NCBI GenBank assembly: GCA_963662375.2
Contig: CAXXRP010000012.1
Coordinates: 68,739-132,738, forward strand
Direction of reading: 5' to 3'
Origin: UBA11612 sp963662375
GTDB taxonomy: Bacteria; Pseudomonadota; Alphaproteobacteria; Rhodospirillales; Rhodospirillaceae
DNA: 64,000 bases
Position 1 is the stretch's first letter. Each line of letters begins with the position of its first letter. The translations under genes were made by a program, and so were the position numbers. The notes beneath the pieces are model-generated. The model was given only the letters and a program-made list of their open reading frames with translations, did not search any database and was not told the DNA's origin. Positions 26,014 through 35,395 of the stretch are shown here, piece by piece.

Positions 26014-29000
26014 CTAGGAACATCCACTGGTGGCGCCACATGTATCACATTTCATGCAGGTGCCATTCCGAAGAAGCGTGAAATTTCCGCAGTCTTTACA
26101 CGAGTCGCCCTCATAGCCTTTCATACGGGCGACGTGCAGCGCGCTCCGGCGCGAGCCAGTCATCTCGGTCACACGCACGTTCAATTGAGCTTCTTCTTCC
26201 GCGAACGGTTGGGCGTGCGGGCTAAGGGACGCCAACGGGGACGTAGAAGACACAGGTGTGATCGCTCTTGTGGGCAAAGCATTCGAGGTGGCGGAGGAGC
26301 CGGTTTGACCTGGCACTGCCCGGCCACTATTGGGGGTTTTGATGAAATAGAGGTTGGACGAGCGTATAAAGCCTTGTGAGACGGTTTTCTCGGCCAACTG
26401 CAATAGTTTTTCCGCAGGTTGCCCGTCACCCATCGCGTCCGGTAGGACGTCGTGGGGCTGGGCATGCGCGAGGTCATTTCGGCCCAGGTAACTCACGGCT
26501 AGTTCGCGAAAAATATAGTCGATGATGGATGTGGCCATCTTAATGGATGAATTTCCCTCCACAACACCGGCCGGTTCGAACCGCGTGAACGTAAAGGCAT
26601 CGACAAATTCTTCCAGCGGCACGCCATACTGCAGACCAATAGATATGGCGATGGCGAAATTATTCATAAGGCTGCGGAAAGCCGCGCCTTCCTTGTGCAT
26701 GTCAACAAATATCTCTCCGACTTGTCCGTCGGTATACTCACCGGTGTGCAAGTAAACCTTGTGTCCGCCCACGAGCGCCTTTTGCGTGTAACCTTTGCGG
26801 CGGTCGGGAAGGCGCTTGCGTTCTCGGGCCACGACACGTTCGATGATTCGCTCCGCGACGATCTCGGCGCGGCCGGCGGCCGGCGCTTGTGTAATTTCGG
26901 CGACAACATCGGGCTCGTCGTCGTTATCGTCGAGCAACGCGGCGGCGAGAGGTTGAGATAATTTCGAACCATCGCGGTAAAGCGCATTTGCCTTCAAACC
27001 CATCTTCCATGACGCCATATAGGCGTTCTTGCAATCTTCCACCGTTGCCGTGTGCGGCATATTGATCGTCTTCGAAATTGCGCCTGAAATATAGGGCTGG
27101 GCCGCCGCCGCCATCGCAATATGGCTGTGCGTAGACAGCGCGCGTTTGCCGGTGCGGCCGCAAGGGTTTGCACAATCGAAAACCGGCAGGTGCTCCGGCT
27201 TCAGATGCGGCGCCCCTTCCAACGTCATGGCACCGCAAACGTAGTTGTTGGCAGACTCTATCTCCGCTCGAGTGTAACCCAGAGCTTCAAGCATGTTGAA
27301 TGCGGGACCGTTCAACTGCTCAGAGTCTAGCCCAAGTTTATTGACGCAAAAATCTTCACCCAACGTGTACTGGGTGAAGACAAATTTTATGTCGAATGCT
27401 TGGCCTAACGCTCCCTCAACTACGTCGAGAGCGTCGCGATCAAAACCGCGATCCTGCAGAGATACTGCGTTGATGGCCGGTGCGCCTTTTAGAGTCCCAT
27501 GGCCGACAGCGTGTTGAATGATTTCTTCGACGTGATCTTGGCCGTAGCCTAGGGTCTGCAAGGCAAGGGGGACGACGTGATTGATGATTTTGAAATAACC
27601 GCCGCCAGCTAGTTTCTTGAATTTTACAATTGAAAAATCCGGCTCAATGCCCGTCGTATCGCAGTCCATCACTAGGCCAATGGTGCCTGTTGGCGCGACA
27701 ACAGTGACCTGCGCGTTGCGGTACCCATGGGCGGTTCCAAGTTCCAGTGCGCGATCCCATGCATCTTTCGCTGCCGCGACCAGCGCGAGATCTGGGCAGT
27801 CGGCGGCATTGAGTGCCTGGGGTGTGGTGCACAAGTTCTCGTATGAGTCCCGATGCCCGTAGGCTGCTCGCCTGTGATTGCGTATCACCCGAAGCATGTC
27901 GCCTTCATTCTCGGCGTAGCCAGGAAACGAACCGTGCTCTTCGGCGATTTCCGCCGAGGTCGCGTAGGACTGTCCGGTCATTAGAGCGCTGACGGCACCA
28001 CATATGGCTCGGCCTTCGTCGCTGTCGTACCCAATGCTGTTCGCCATCAGCATGCCACCCAGGTTGGCGAAGCCAAGGCCCAGTGTGCGGAACCGATAGG
28101 ACAGAGACGCTATTTCTCGGGACGGAAACTGCGCCATGAGGACCGATATTTCCAAAGCCACGGTCCAGAGCCGGACAGCGTGCTCAAATCCTTCTACATC
28201 GAATGACCCGTCCTCACGACGGAACGCCAAAAGATTGAGCGACGCCAAATTGCAGGCCGTGTTGTCGAGAAACATATACTCAGAGCATGGGTTTGAGGCG
28301 TTGATGCGCCCCGACTGAGGGCAGGTGTGCCAGTCATTGATTGTGGTATCAAATTGAAGACCCGGATCGGCGCATTGCCACGCCGCTTCTCCGATGCGGT
28401 CCCACAACTCGCGCGCTTTCAAGGTTCTTATGGTTTCGTCGCCGACACGGCTTTTCAGGTGCCAGTTTTCGTCAGCTTCCACGGCTTGCAGAAAGTCATC
28501 TGTGATTCGGACACTGTTGTTGGAATTTTGGCCGGAGACGGTTGCGTATGCTTCGGAGTCCCAGTCCATGTTGAATTCGGGAAACTCAATAGAGGTGTAA
28601 CCCTGGCGGGCGAATTGTAGCGCACGCTGAATGATATTGTCGGGCAGCATGACCGCGCGCGCGGATTTGATCTCCTTACGCAGCTGCGCGTTCTCCTTAG
28701 GATCAAAACGCTTATTGGTATCTGCTCCGTCCCAATCGCGGCAGGCGCAAAGGACTGCGTTGAAATGCTTGTTGGCAAGGCGCGAGCCGGCGACCATGGC
28801 CGCCACCTTCTGTTCTTCGCGAACCTTCCAGCCGATAAACTCCTCAATGTCGGGGTGGTCTGCGTTAAGAATGACCATTTTCGCCGCCCGGCGCGTTGTT
28901 CCCCCAGACTTGATGGCGCCTGCGGCGCAGTCACCGATCTTGAGCCAACTCATCAGGCCAGAAGATTTGCCGCCGCCGGAGAGTTTTTCTCCCGCAGCCC

Positions 29001-29712
29001 GCAACGCCGAAAAATTCGTGCCAGTGCCCGAGCCGTACTTGAAGAGGCGCCCCTCACGAACCCAAAGGTCCATAATTCCGCCTTCGTTTACGAGGTCGTC
29101 GGTAACAGATTGGATGAAACAGGCATGCGGCTGGGGGTGTTCGTATGCGCCTTCAGATTCGGTCAACTTGCCCGTGCGGTAGTCGACGTAGAAATGGCCC
29201 TGTGACGGCCCGTCGATCCCGTAGGCCCAATGTAGGCCAGTATTGAACCATTGCGGTGAGTTGGGGGCCCCCATTTGGTGCGCGAGCATGAACCGCATCT
29301 CGTCGAAATAGGTTGTGGCGTCGTCATCGTCATCAAAAAAGCCAGCCTTCCAGCCCCAGTAGGTCCAGGCGCCTGCCAGCCGGTCAAACACTTGCCGGGC
29401 ATCGGTCTCGGCACGTTCGACTTCTGCGCCCGGTGGCTGTTCAACGTCATCGGCTGCGGTCTTGCGCCAGAGAAACTCGGGCACGTCCTCTTCGGGAACC
29501 GGCACTAAATTCGCCGGCACCCCGGTGCGGCGGAAGTACTTCTGAGCGAGAATGTCGCAAGCGACTTGCGACCAAGCGACCGGAACAATGACGCCGTCGT
29601 GTTGAAAGACAACACTGCCGTCGGGATTTCGGATTTCGCTCGAGGTTGCTTTAAATTCAATACCGTCGTATGGGGACTTGTCCTTAGCCGTAAAACGACG
29701 TGAAAACCGCAT
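26014..29712 (-). CDS. nrdJ: Vitamin B12-dependent (class II) ribonucleoside-diphosphate reductase
   Basis: A 1232-residue adenosylcobalamin-dependent reductase making deoxyribonucleotides with or without oxygen. It begins MRFSRRFTAKDKSPYDGIEF, the usual alphaproteobacterial start, so ATG 29712 is chosen over the open frame to 29982. Landmarks are HACFIQSVTDDLVNEGGIMD, RLFKYGSGTGTNFSALRAAG, NPCSEYMFLDNTACNLASLN (active-site region) and VVAPTGTIGLVMDCDTTGIEPD. A C-terminal zinc-ribbon follows, CKDCGNFTLLRNGTCMKCDTCG. No class I genes are visible, so cobalamin supply would be essential if this is the only reductase. Confidence 0.95.
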   Translation of the reverse strand: MRFSRRFTAKDKSPYDGIEFKATSSEIRNPDGSVVFQHDGVIVPVAWSQVACDILAQKYFRRTGVPANLVPVPEEDVPEFLWRKTAADDVEQPPGAEVERAETDARQVFDRLAGAWTYWGWKAGFFDDDDDATTYFDEMRFMLAHQMGAPNSPQWFNTGLHWAYGIDGPSQGHFYVDYRTGKLTESEGAYEHPQPHACFIQSVTDDLVNEGGIMDLWVREGRLFKYGSGTGTNFSALRAAGEKLSGGGKSSGLMSWLKIGDCAAGAIKSGGTTRRAAKMVILNADHPDIEEFIGWKVREEQKVAAMVAGSRLANKHFNAVLCACRDWDGADTNKRFDPKENAQLRKEIKSARAVMLPDNIIQRALQFARQGYTSIEFPEFNMDWDSEAYATVSGQNSNNSVRITDDFLQAVEADENWHLKSRVGDETIRTLKARELWDRIGEAAWQCADPGLQFDTTINDWHTCPQSGRINASNPCSEYMFLDNTACNLASLNLLAFRREDGSFDVEGFEHAVRLWTVALEISVLMAQFPSREIASLSYRFRTLGLGFANLGGMLMANSIGYDSDEGRAICGAVSALMTGQSYATSAEIAEEHGSFPGYAENEGDMLRVIRNHRRAAYGHRDSYENLCTTPQALNAADCPDLALVAAAKDAWDRALELGTAHGYRNAQVTVVAPTGTIGLVMDCDTTGIEPDFSIVKFKKLAGGGYFKIINHVVPLALQTLGYGQDHVEEIIQHAVGHGTLKGAPAINAVSLQDRGFDRDALDVVEGALGQAFDIKFVFTQYTLGEDFCVNKLGLDSEQLNGPAFNMLEALGYTRAEIESANNYVCGAMTLEGAPHLKPEHLPVFDCANPCGRTGKRALSTHSHIAMAAAAQPYISGAISKTINMPHTATVEDCKNAYMASWKMGLKANALYRDGSKLSQPLAAALLDDNDDEPDVVAEITQAPAAGRAEIVAERIIERVVARERKRLPDRRKGYTQKALVGGHKVYLHTGEYTDGQVGEIFVDMHKEGAAFRSLMNNFAIAISIGLQYGVPLEEFVDAFTFTRFEPAGVVEGNSSIKMATSIIDYIFRELAVSYLGRNDLAHAQPHDVLPDAMGDGQPAEKLLQLAEKTVSQGFIRSSNLYFIKTPNSGRAVPGQTGSSATSNALPTRAITPVSSTSPLASLSPHAQPFAEEEAQLNVRVTEMTGSRRSALHVARMKGYEGDSCKDCGNFTLLRNGTCMKCDTCGATSGCS

Positions 29713-30070
29713 GCCCGCACCCGATAAGCCAATCTGAACCAAACTGTGTCGGGGAAGTGCGGGACGAACCAACCTCAGCTCATACCAAAACCAGCATGGC
29801 GCAAAGGCTTGGTATTTTCCAAGCTTCCCCTCAGCCCTCTTGCCCAGGCTACCAGATATTGTGTAGTACCTATGGGCTGGCCCTAGATTATGACTGAAAG
29901 GCGTTCCACTCAAGGGCATTAAACCCCAAAGTTTTTGCCCCGGCTTGACCCTTTCCGGGCGCTTGGGGAGGGGCCGTCCCAATACTGGACGGGTATCTCA
30001 AATGCCGCCATATTGCGCCGCAGACCTGGATCGGCGCCTTTAAGGGCCCACGGTACGGAGTGAATTACGC
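29713..30070. other. Divergent intergenic region between nrdJ and the NDUFA12 gene
   Basis: This 358-bp region must hold the promoters of both divergent genes. On the nrdJ strand it contains a small hairpin, CTTGG-AAAATA-CCAAG type (around 29808-29823), and ACACAATATCTGGT, which is only loosely like an NrdR box. I looked for a cobalamin riboswitch, as often precedes B12-dependent genes, and did not find its conserved B12 box. Confidence 0.4.
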
Positions 30071-30427
30071 ATGAGTATTGGCACTTGGCTCTACACTAAG
30101 CTCCACGGTGAGAAAGTGGGCGAAGATGCTTATGGCAATGTGTACTACCGCTCGCAAACCCGTAGGCGCTGGGGAAACCGGGAGCAGCGTTGGGTGGTCT
30201 ATCAAGGTGAGCCGGAAGCGTCAAAGGTACCGCCGGAATGGCACGCTTGGCTTCATCATACGACCGATACGCCCCTTGAGGCCGCGGCCGAGAAGCTCTG
30301 GGTCAAGCCGCATGTCGCGAATTTGACCGGCACGGAGGCGGCCTATTTTCCGCCGGGCCACGATACGCGTGGTGGTCGTAGAGCGCTGGCGACAGGCGAC
30401 TACCAGGCTTGGTCTCCTGATTCCTGA
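30071..30427 (+). CDS. NDUFA12-family accessory subunit of NADH:ubiquinone oxidoreductase
   Basis: A 118-residue homologue of mitochondrial complex I subunit NDUFA12 (B17.2), found in Alphaproteobacteria as an assembly/accessory subunit. The conserved segments are GEKVGEDAYGNVYYRSQTRR, RRWVVYQGEPEASKVPPEWHAWLHH (interrupted only by family variation) and the C-terminal TRGGRRALATGDYQAWSPD. It leads a co-directional run into two mlaD-like genes, an arrangement common in the class. Confidence 0.92.
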   Translation: MSIGTWLYTKLHGEKVGEDAYGNVYYRSQTRRRWGNREQRWVVYQGEPEASKVPPEWHAWLHHTTDTPLEAAAEKLWVKPHVANLTGTEAAYFPPGHDTRGGRRALATGDYQAWSPDS

Positions 30428-30449
30428 CTAATTATTGGCCTGATTATTA

Positions 30450-30929
30450 ATGTCACGAACAGAACGCCGCGAATATCTTATCGGAATGTTGACGGCGGGA
30501 ACGCTTGTTGCGGTGCTGGTGTTGACGGCGCTGGCAAACCGGCAGGTCGTGTCACTGGACGACCGCCTGTTTCGCGTGACAGCGGATTTCGGGCAAGCCG
30601 ACGGGATTTATGTGGGGAGCCCGGTGCGTATTTGTGGGATAGGCGTGGGAGCGGTTTCGCATATGTTGCTCAATGGGCAGAGCCGGGCTGTTCTTACGTT
30701 TCAGTTTTATGATCATATTCCACTACCCGAAGACACCGCCGCCGTTATTGAGACAGACGGTATATTCGGCACGAAGTACCTCGAGCTATATCCAGGTGGT
30801 GACGATGTGCTGTTAGAGTCGGGCGGGCATATTTCCTACACTCAGGATTCCGTGATCCTTGAAGACTTAGTCGCCCTGATTGTGGCTAGGGCTAGAGTCG
30901 CGCCTGGGGTGGGCCCTTCGAACGAATAG
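30450..30929 (+). CDS. MlaD-like MCE-domain lipid-transport protein (first copy)
   Basis: A 159-residue periplasmic protein with one N-terminal membrane anchor (about residues 8-27, LIGMLTAGTLVAVLVLTALA) and an MCE domain: FGQADGIYVGSPVRICGIGVG, then LPEDTAAVIETDGIFGTKYLELYPG. MlaD hexamers in the inner membrane carry phospholipids between membranes together with the MlaEF transporter, which is not in this window. It differs from the next copy in the anchor and loop sequences. Confidence 0.85.
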   Translation: MSRTERREYLIGMLTAGTLVAVLVLTALANRQVVSLDDRLFRVTADFGQADGIYVGSPVRICGIGVGAVSHMLLNGQSRAVLTFQFYDHIPLPEDTAAVIETDGIFGTKYLELYPGGDDVLLESGGHISYTQDSVILEDLVALIVARARVAPGVGPSNE

Positions 30930-30970
30930 ATGCGATTGGTAGTATCGGCACAGCTTGATGAGCAACGACA

Positions 30971-31441
30971 ATGAAGCGTAATCCAATTGAAACGGTGCTT
31001 GGCGCGGTGGTTTTATTGATTGCGGCCATGTTCCTATTGTTCGCCTACTCAATTGCAGATTTGAAAGTCATGGCCGGGTACGAAGTAAGCGCGGATTTTC
31101 TGAAAGTGGGGGGGCTGGTGCGGGGGAGCGATGTGCGTATTAGTGGCATCAATGTCGGAACCGTTACGGGAGAGTCCCTCAATCACGACACATTCCAAGC
31201 TCGCGTCACCATGTCCATCAGCGCCGACATCGTCTTGCCAGAGGACACGGAGGCCACGATTGTCGGTGATGGACTTCTTGGATCCAAGTACGTGAATTTG
31301 GTGCCGGGCCGGTCGCCGCAAGCGATCGGGGCTGGCGGGATTATCCGGGATACTCGTGATTATCAATCTCTGGAAGACCTGGTGGGTGAGATCATTTTTC
31401 TGGCGACAAGCGGCGGTGATAATCAAAATTCAGCGCCGTAG
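30971..31441 (+). CDS. mlaD: MlaD-like MCE-domain lipid-transport protein (second copy)
   Basis: A 156-residue MlaD with an N-terminal anchor (about residues 8-26, TVLGAVVLLIAAMFLLFAY) and a complete MCE domain: KVGGLVRGSDVRISGINVG and LPEDTEATIVGDGLLGSKYVNLVPG. The end (YQSLEDLVGEIIFLAT) matches the helical tail of alphaproteobacterial MlaD. It matches the standard MlaD pattern better than the first copy and begins 41 bp after it, so the pair looks like a tandem duplication. Confidence 0.88.
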   Translation: MKRNPIETVLGAVVLLIAAMFLLFAYSIADLKVMAGYEVSADFLKVGGLVRGSDVRISGINVGTVTGESLNHDTFQARVTMSISADIVLPEDTEATIVGDGLLGSKYVNLVPGRSPQAIGAGGIIRDTRDYQSLEDLVGEIIFLATSGGDNQNSAP

Positions 31442-31558
31442 CGTTTGTACGCCCGGCTTGACCGGTTTCGCTCGCCCGACCGTTGCCATATTTGTGGGTA
31501 TGATAGCGGCCCGCGGGAGCTGTCGTTGGTTTCGTCGTAAGCAGGACATCATGGTGCC

Positions 31559-31963
31559 ATGTATAAATTCTCACACGTGATTGTCGGTTTGTTGGGCGCG
31601 ACAGTGGCGTTTTCGGCGCTGGCGGCTCTCGACGAGAATGGTATCGCAATGGATATAGTTGTCCTTGGCGCATTGGACAAGGTAACGGCCAGGGTCAACA
31701 CACTAAAAGGCCTGGTGGGAACGCCAGTTAAATTTGGAATGCTCGAAATTGTTGCTCAAACCTGCGTTACGACTCCACCGGAAGATCCTCCCGAAAGTGC
31801 GGCATTCATGGAAATATATCAAGTGCAGGAGGGTGAGGAGGAGCAGCAAGTGTTCAGCGGTTGGATGTTTGCGTCCAGCCCCGCGCTCTCGGCCTTAGAT
31901 CACCCCGTCTATGACGTATGGGTGCTCGGCTGTGAGGCCAGCACACCCTCCAGTTCTCCCTGA
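31559..31963 (+). CDS. DUF2155 domain periplasmic protein
   Basis: A 134-residue secreted protein. The signal peptide covers about residues 1-23 (FSHVIVGLLGATVAFSALAA). The DUF2155 domain follows: VVLGALDKVTARVNTLKGLVG, a central CVTTPPEDPPESAAFMEI and QVFSGWMFASSPALSALDHPVYDVWVLGC. Two conserved cysteines (in QTCVTT and VLGCEA) could form a disulfide. The function is unknown. Its gene overlaps the 3' end of convergent aat by 55 bp; the DUF2155-aat neighbourhood is conserved in Alphaproteobacteria. Confidence 0.88.
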   Translation: MYKFSHVIVGLLGATVAFSALAALDENGIAMDIVVLGALDKVTARVNTLKGLVGTPVKFGMLEIVAQTCVTTPPEDPPESAAFMEIYQVQEGEEEQQVFSGWMFASSPALSALDHPVYDVWVLGCEASTPSSSP

Positions 31964-32565
31964 GGTAGGGGCTCCCCAAACTTACCCTGGCGAGCGAGCG
32001 CGGTGCTTAATTGAGAGAGATAGTCCTTTTGGTTAATCTCAATCGCCCCGAATTGCTTCAAATGATCCGTGATAAACTGCGTATCGAGCAGGGTATAATT
32101 GCCACTCTTCAGTATTCCGACCAGGTGGCAGAGCGCGACCTTTGACGCATCATCCATGTGCGTGAACATGCTTTCGCCGAAAAAGGCGGCCCCCATTGCA
32201 AGGCCGTACAAGCCGCCTACGAGCTCTCCGTCTTTCCAGGTTTCGATGCTGTGTGCTAAACCCACGGCGTAAAGGTCGCCGAAAAGGTTCATAATCTGGT
32301 CGTTAATCCAAGTGTCCACGCGCTCGGGGGTCGTTTGCGCACATGCTGCTATGACCTCAGGAAACGCTCGGTCTACGGTCACGGTGAACGTTTTTTGCCG
32401 GAGACGCTTCCGGAGCGATTTGGGGATATGAAAGGCGTCGAGGGGAATTACGCCGCGCAGTTTGGGTTGAACCCAAAACACATCGCTGTCGCCGCGTGTC
32501 TTCGCCATGGGGAACACGCCGTAGGCGTATGCCTTGAGTAAAAGTTCGGGTGTGATATCGGTCAT
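31909..32565 (-). CDS. aat: Leucyl/phenylalanyl-tRNA--protein transferase
   Basis: A 218-residue enzyme that adds Leu or Phe from aminoacyl-tRNA to proteins with N-terminal Arg or Lys, marking them for ClpAP. It shows LLKAYAYGVFPMAKT, FWVQPKLRGVIPLDAFHIPKSL, WINDQIMNLFGDLYAVGLAHSIETW and GGLYGLAMGAAFFGESMFT, the full family pattern. It follows accC by 39 bp on the same strand, with the DUF2155 gene converging on it. Confidence 0.93.
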   Translation of the reverse strand: MTDITPELLLKAYAYGVFPMAKTRGDSDVFWVQPKLRGVIPLDAFHIPKSLRKRLRQKTFTVTVDRAFPEVIAACAQTTPERVDTWINDQIMNLFGDLYAVGLAHSIETWKDGELVGGLYGLAMGAAFFGESMFTHMDDASKVALCHLVGILKSGNYTLLDTQFITDHLKQFGAIEINQKDYLSQLSTALARQGKFGEPLPQGELEGVLASQPSTHTS

Positions 32566-32604
32566 GAGCCAACGTCCCTGCGGGTTTGCTCGTCCCAGAC
32601 CTTG

Positions 32605-33960
32605 TTACTTTTCGTCGGCACTCAACTGTGCCACAAAACCTTCTAGCCAACGTATATCGTAATCGCCATCGATTATGGACTGTTCATGGAGCATCTCCGT
32701 ATGCAGCGGGATGGTCGTTTCAATGCCATCTATGACATATTCCTGCAATGCACGGCGCATGCGCATGAGACATTCGTGACGGGTGCTTCCTTGCACAATC
32801 AATTTAGCGATCAAGCTGTCGTAATGAGGAGGAATTCGAATACCCGCGAACAATCCGGAATCAACGCGGACGCGCCGACCACCGGGCGCGTGATATCCTG
32901 TGATTCGACCTGGGGATGGAGCGAATGTTCTGGGGTTTTCAGCATTTATTCGGCACTCCATGGCCCATCCAGAAAATGTCACGTCTTCCTGACGAAATCC
33001 CAGTTCCAACCCGGCTGCCACCCTGATTTGCTCCCGAACGAGATCCACTCCCGTGATCATCTCGGTAATGGGGTGTTCAACCTGCAGGCGGGTGTTCATT
33101 TCGATGAAATAAAATTGGCCGTCCTCATATAGGAACTCGACAGTACCGACATTGTCGTGCCCGATACGTCGCATCGCTTTGCATACAACTTCGCCGATTT
33201 CATCCCGTTGCGAGGCGTTCAGCGCCGGGGACGGCGTTTCCTCAAAAATTTTCTGGTGTTTGCGCTGAAGTGAGCAGTCGCGCTCTCCAAGATGCACGAT
33301 ATTTCCATGCTTATCTCCAAGAACTTGGATTTCTATGTGGCGTGGTCGGGCCAGATATCTCTCCATATAGACTTCACCGTTGCCAAATGCTGCTTGGGCT
33401 TCCGTTGTGGCAACCTGAAAAGCCTCCTGCAGTTGCTCGGGGTTTTCGGCAACCTTCATGCCCCGGCCGCCGCCGCCTGCGCTAGCTTTGATCAGTACCG
33501 GGTACCCGATCTCCGCAGCGGCATGTGCCGCCGCGTCCTCCGAGGCGATAGCGCCGTCCGAACCCGGCACAACGGGAAGGCCATTTTCCTTAGCGACTTT
33601 CTTGGCAACAACTTTATCGCCCATTGTGCGTATGTGATGTGGTGTCGGGCCAATGAAGACGATCCCGTGGTCTGCGACAATTTCGGCGAACTCAGCGTTC
33701 TCCGATAAAAAACCGTAGCCGGGATGAATGGCATCGGCGTCGGTAATGGTGGCTGACGAGATTATCGCCGCTTTATTCAGATAGCTGTCACGTGCCGATG
33801 GCGGGCCAATGCAAACGGCCTCATCGGCAAGTCGCACATGCATGGCTTCGGAGTCCGCTGTCGAGTGCACTGCGACAGTCCTGATTCCCATCTCCCGGCA
33901 CGCGCGCTGGATGCGAAGAGCGATCTCGCCGCGGTTTGCGATGAGTATTTTCTCGAACAT
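32605..33960 (-). CDS. accC: Acetyl-CoA carboxylase, biotin carboxylase subunit
   Basis: A 451-residue ATP-grasp enzyme that carboxylates the biotin carried by AccB, the first step of fatty-acid synthesis. Motifs are KILIANRGEIALRIQRACREMG at the N-terminus, the glycine-rich ATP loop KASAGGGGRGMKVAE (about residues 159-173), RDCSLQRKHQKIFEETPSP, and EMNTRLQVEHPITEMITG with the catalytic E and R. Its length is that of a stand-alone AccC. It lies 16 bp after accB. Confidence 0.96.
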   Translation of the reverse strand: MFEKILIANRGEIALRIQRACREMGIRTVAVHSTADSEAMHVRLADEAVCIGPPSARDSYLNKAAIISSATITDADAIHPGYGFLSENAEFAEIVADHGIVFIGPTPHHIRTMGDKVVAKKVAKENGLPVVPGSDGAIASEDAAAHAAAEIGYPVLIKASAGGGGRGMKVAENPEQLQEAFQVATTEAQAAFGNGEVYMERYLARPRHIEIQVLGDKHGNIVHLGERDCSLQRKHQKIFEETPSPALNASQRDEIGEVVCKAMRRIGHDNVGTVEFLYEDGQFYFIEMNTRLQVEHPITEMITGVDLVREQIRVAAGLELGFRQEDVTFSGWAMECRINAENPRTFAPSPGRITGYHAPGGRRVRVDSGLFAGIRIPPHYDSLIAKLIVQGSTRHECLMRMRRALQEYVIDGIETTIPLHTEMLHEQSIIDGDYDIRWLEGFVAQLSADEK

Positions 33961-33976
33961 GCGGTTCGTCTAAATC

Positions 33977-34429
33977 TTACTCGACGATGACTAAAGTTTC
34001 ACCGTACTCTACGGGCGACCCGTTTTCGACGATGATGCTGGTCACCTTGCCTGATTTAGGCGCTTTGATCGGATTGAATGTTTTCATGGCCTCTATTAGA
34101 GCAATCGTTTGTCCGACTTTTACCTCATCCCCGATAGTGACGAATGGTAGCGCCCCTGGCTCAGGCAGCAGATAGGCTACGCCAACCATTGGCGCCTTTA
34201 TAGCACCGGGGTGAGTCGCTGGGTCGCTTGATGTTGGCGGCGGTGCTGCGGCGCCTGACGTGCCGGATGTCGTAGGTCCAGCCGCCGGGGTCGTGGTAAT
34301 CAGTGCATCTCTTACCGTGCGTGCAACCCGAATTCTGAGGCCTCCCATTTCGTATTCGATTTCCGTCAACCCCGTTTCATCGAGCACCGTGGCCAGTTGG
34401 CGGACAAGAGCGCTATCAATCTTAGTCAT
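33977..34429 (-). CDS. accB: Acetyl-CoA carboxylase, biotin carboxyl carrier protein
   Basis: A 150-residue carrier. It has an N-terminal helical domain (residues 1-40), a Ala/Pro/Thr-rich linker (about residues 48-75) and a C-terminal biotinyl domain with the biotin attachment site IEAMKTFNPIKAPKSG, the modified lysine being K116. The thumb GVAYLLPEPGALPFVTIGD typical of AccB is present. It lies between aroQ and accC on the same strand, the standard alphaproteobacterial order. Confidence 0.96.
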   Translation of the reverse strand: MTKIDSALVRQLATVLDETGLTEIEYEMGGLRIRVARTVRDALITTTPAAGPTTSGTSGAAAPPPTSSDPATHPGAIKAPMVGVAYLLPEPGALPFVTIGDEVKVGQTIALIEAMKTFNPIKAPKSGKVTSIIVENGSPVEYGETLVIVE

Positions 34430-34506
34430 CGACTGTTCATCCCTGGAGCGTTGATTTTGAGATGGCGACGTGCCATCGGTTGCTTTTTATTTAGCTTTGG
34501 AGCGGA

Positions 34507-34959
34507 TCACGGATTTTCTGTCCCACCGATGAGATGTGTCATCGCGTCAATCGCAAGTTCGTACCCGTAAGCGCCAAATCCACAAATTACGCCCGTAGCG
34601 GCGCGCGAAACAAAGGAACGGTGCCGAAATTCCTCGCGTCTGTAGATGTTCGATAAATGTAATTCGACCACCGGGACGTCGCATGCCAACAGCGCATCAA
34701 GAATTGCGACTGAGGTGTGCGTATATGCCGCTGCGTTTATGATAACCCCGCCAACCGCCGCACCTACATTTTGGATCGCCGACACCATCGCGCCTTCATC
34801 ATTTGTTTGGCGAAAATCAATGCTCAGCCCGTGCGATTTGGCACGCTTTTCCGTCGCCGCGCGAATATCCTCCAACGATGCGTGTCCGTAGATATCCGGC
34901 TCCCGCTTCCCCAAGAAATTGAGATTTGGACCGTTGAGAACAAGAAGGGTGCTACTCAA
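34507..34959 (-). CDS. aroQ: Type II 3-dehydroquinate dehydratase
   Basis: A 150-residue dodecameric shikimate-pathway enzyme removing water from 3-dehydroquinate. The family runs LLVLNGPNLNFLGKREPDIYG with the catalytic tyrosine region, then GVIINAAAYTHTSVAILDAL and VVELHLSNIYRREEFRHRSF with the catalytic histidine. I take TTG 34959 because an AGGA lies about eight bases upstream and homology begins two residues later. The frame is open to ATG 35037, but that extension is not family-like. It heads the aroQ-accB-accC-aat run. Confidence 0.9.
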   Translation of the reverse strand: MSSTLLVLNGPNLNFLGKREPDIYGHASLEDIRAATEKRAKSHGLSIDFRQTNDEGAMVSAIQNVGAAVGGVIINAAAYTHTSVAILDALLACDVPVVELHLSNIYRREEFRHRSFVSRAATGVICGFGAYGYELAIDAMTHLIGGTENP

Positions 34960-35185
34960 GCGTTTTTTCCTGTCCGGTGGCGGTGATTTGTTTGACACGG
35001 CCCGCCGGATTTTTGAAATTCCGTCCCCGATCACCATGGGACTAGCAGCAACAGGGGTATACCATAGCCTCGGTCGAGGGCAACGGGCTCAATAGATTGA
35101 AGCAAATAGGGGATTGGTTGCAACCTAAGAAAACGCGCTCCATACTTGCGGGGATACCCAGTCCCTGTCGTGCAGCCAAGAAGTT

Positions 35186-35395
35186 ATGCAATCCATGCAG
35201 GTTACAGTGAACGGCGAAAGTCGGGTTTTGACAGGCGCCTTGACCCTTGAAGATTTACTACGAGATTTTGGTGTTGATCAGCGCAAGGTCGCCGTCGAAC
35301 GGAATTTAGAAATCGTGCCTAAGTCTACATTTGGTACCGTCATGATTGAGGATGGCGACCGCCTCGAGGTCGTTCATTTTATTGGTGGAGGTTAG
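35186..35395 (+). CDS. thiS: Thiamine biosynthesis sulfur carrier protein ThiS
   Basis: A 69-residue ubiquitin-fold carrier ending in the essential Gly-Gly (VVHFIGGG), which is made into a thiocarboxylate to deliver sulfur for the thiazole ring. The core LTLEDLLRDFGVDQRKVAVERN is typical. Start may be ATG 35186 or the second ATG 35195. The stop is directly followed by the ATG of thiG. I looked for a TPP riboswitch upstream and did not see the conserved THI box. Confidence 0.9.
   Translation: MQSMQVTVNGESRVLTGALTLEDLLRDFGVDQRKVAVERNLEIVPKSTFGTVMIEDGDRLEVVHFIGGG

Noticed and set aside
26924..28934. Several antisense frames of 100-180 aa inside nrdJ
   Set aside because: They are shadows of a GC-rich coding strand. 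The nrdJ frame is continuous and fully conserved.
29713..30070. Cobalamin riboswitch ahead of nrdJ
   Set aside because: The conserved B12 box and its pairing partners could not be found; only a small hairpin is present.
35041..35185. TPP riboswitch ahead of thiSG
   Set aside because: The conserved THI-box motifs (CTGAGA and the ACCTGATCTGG-type element) are not visible.
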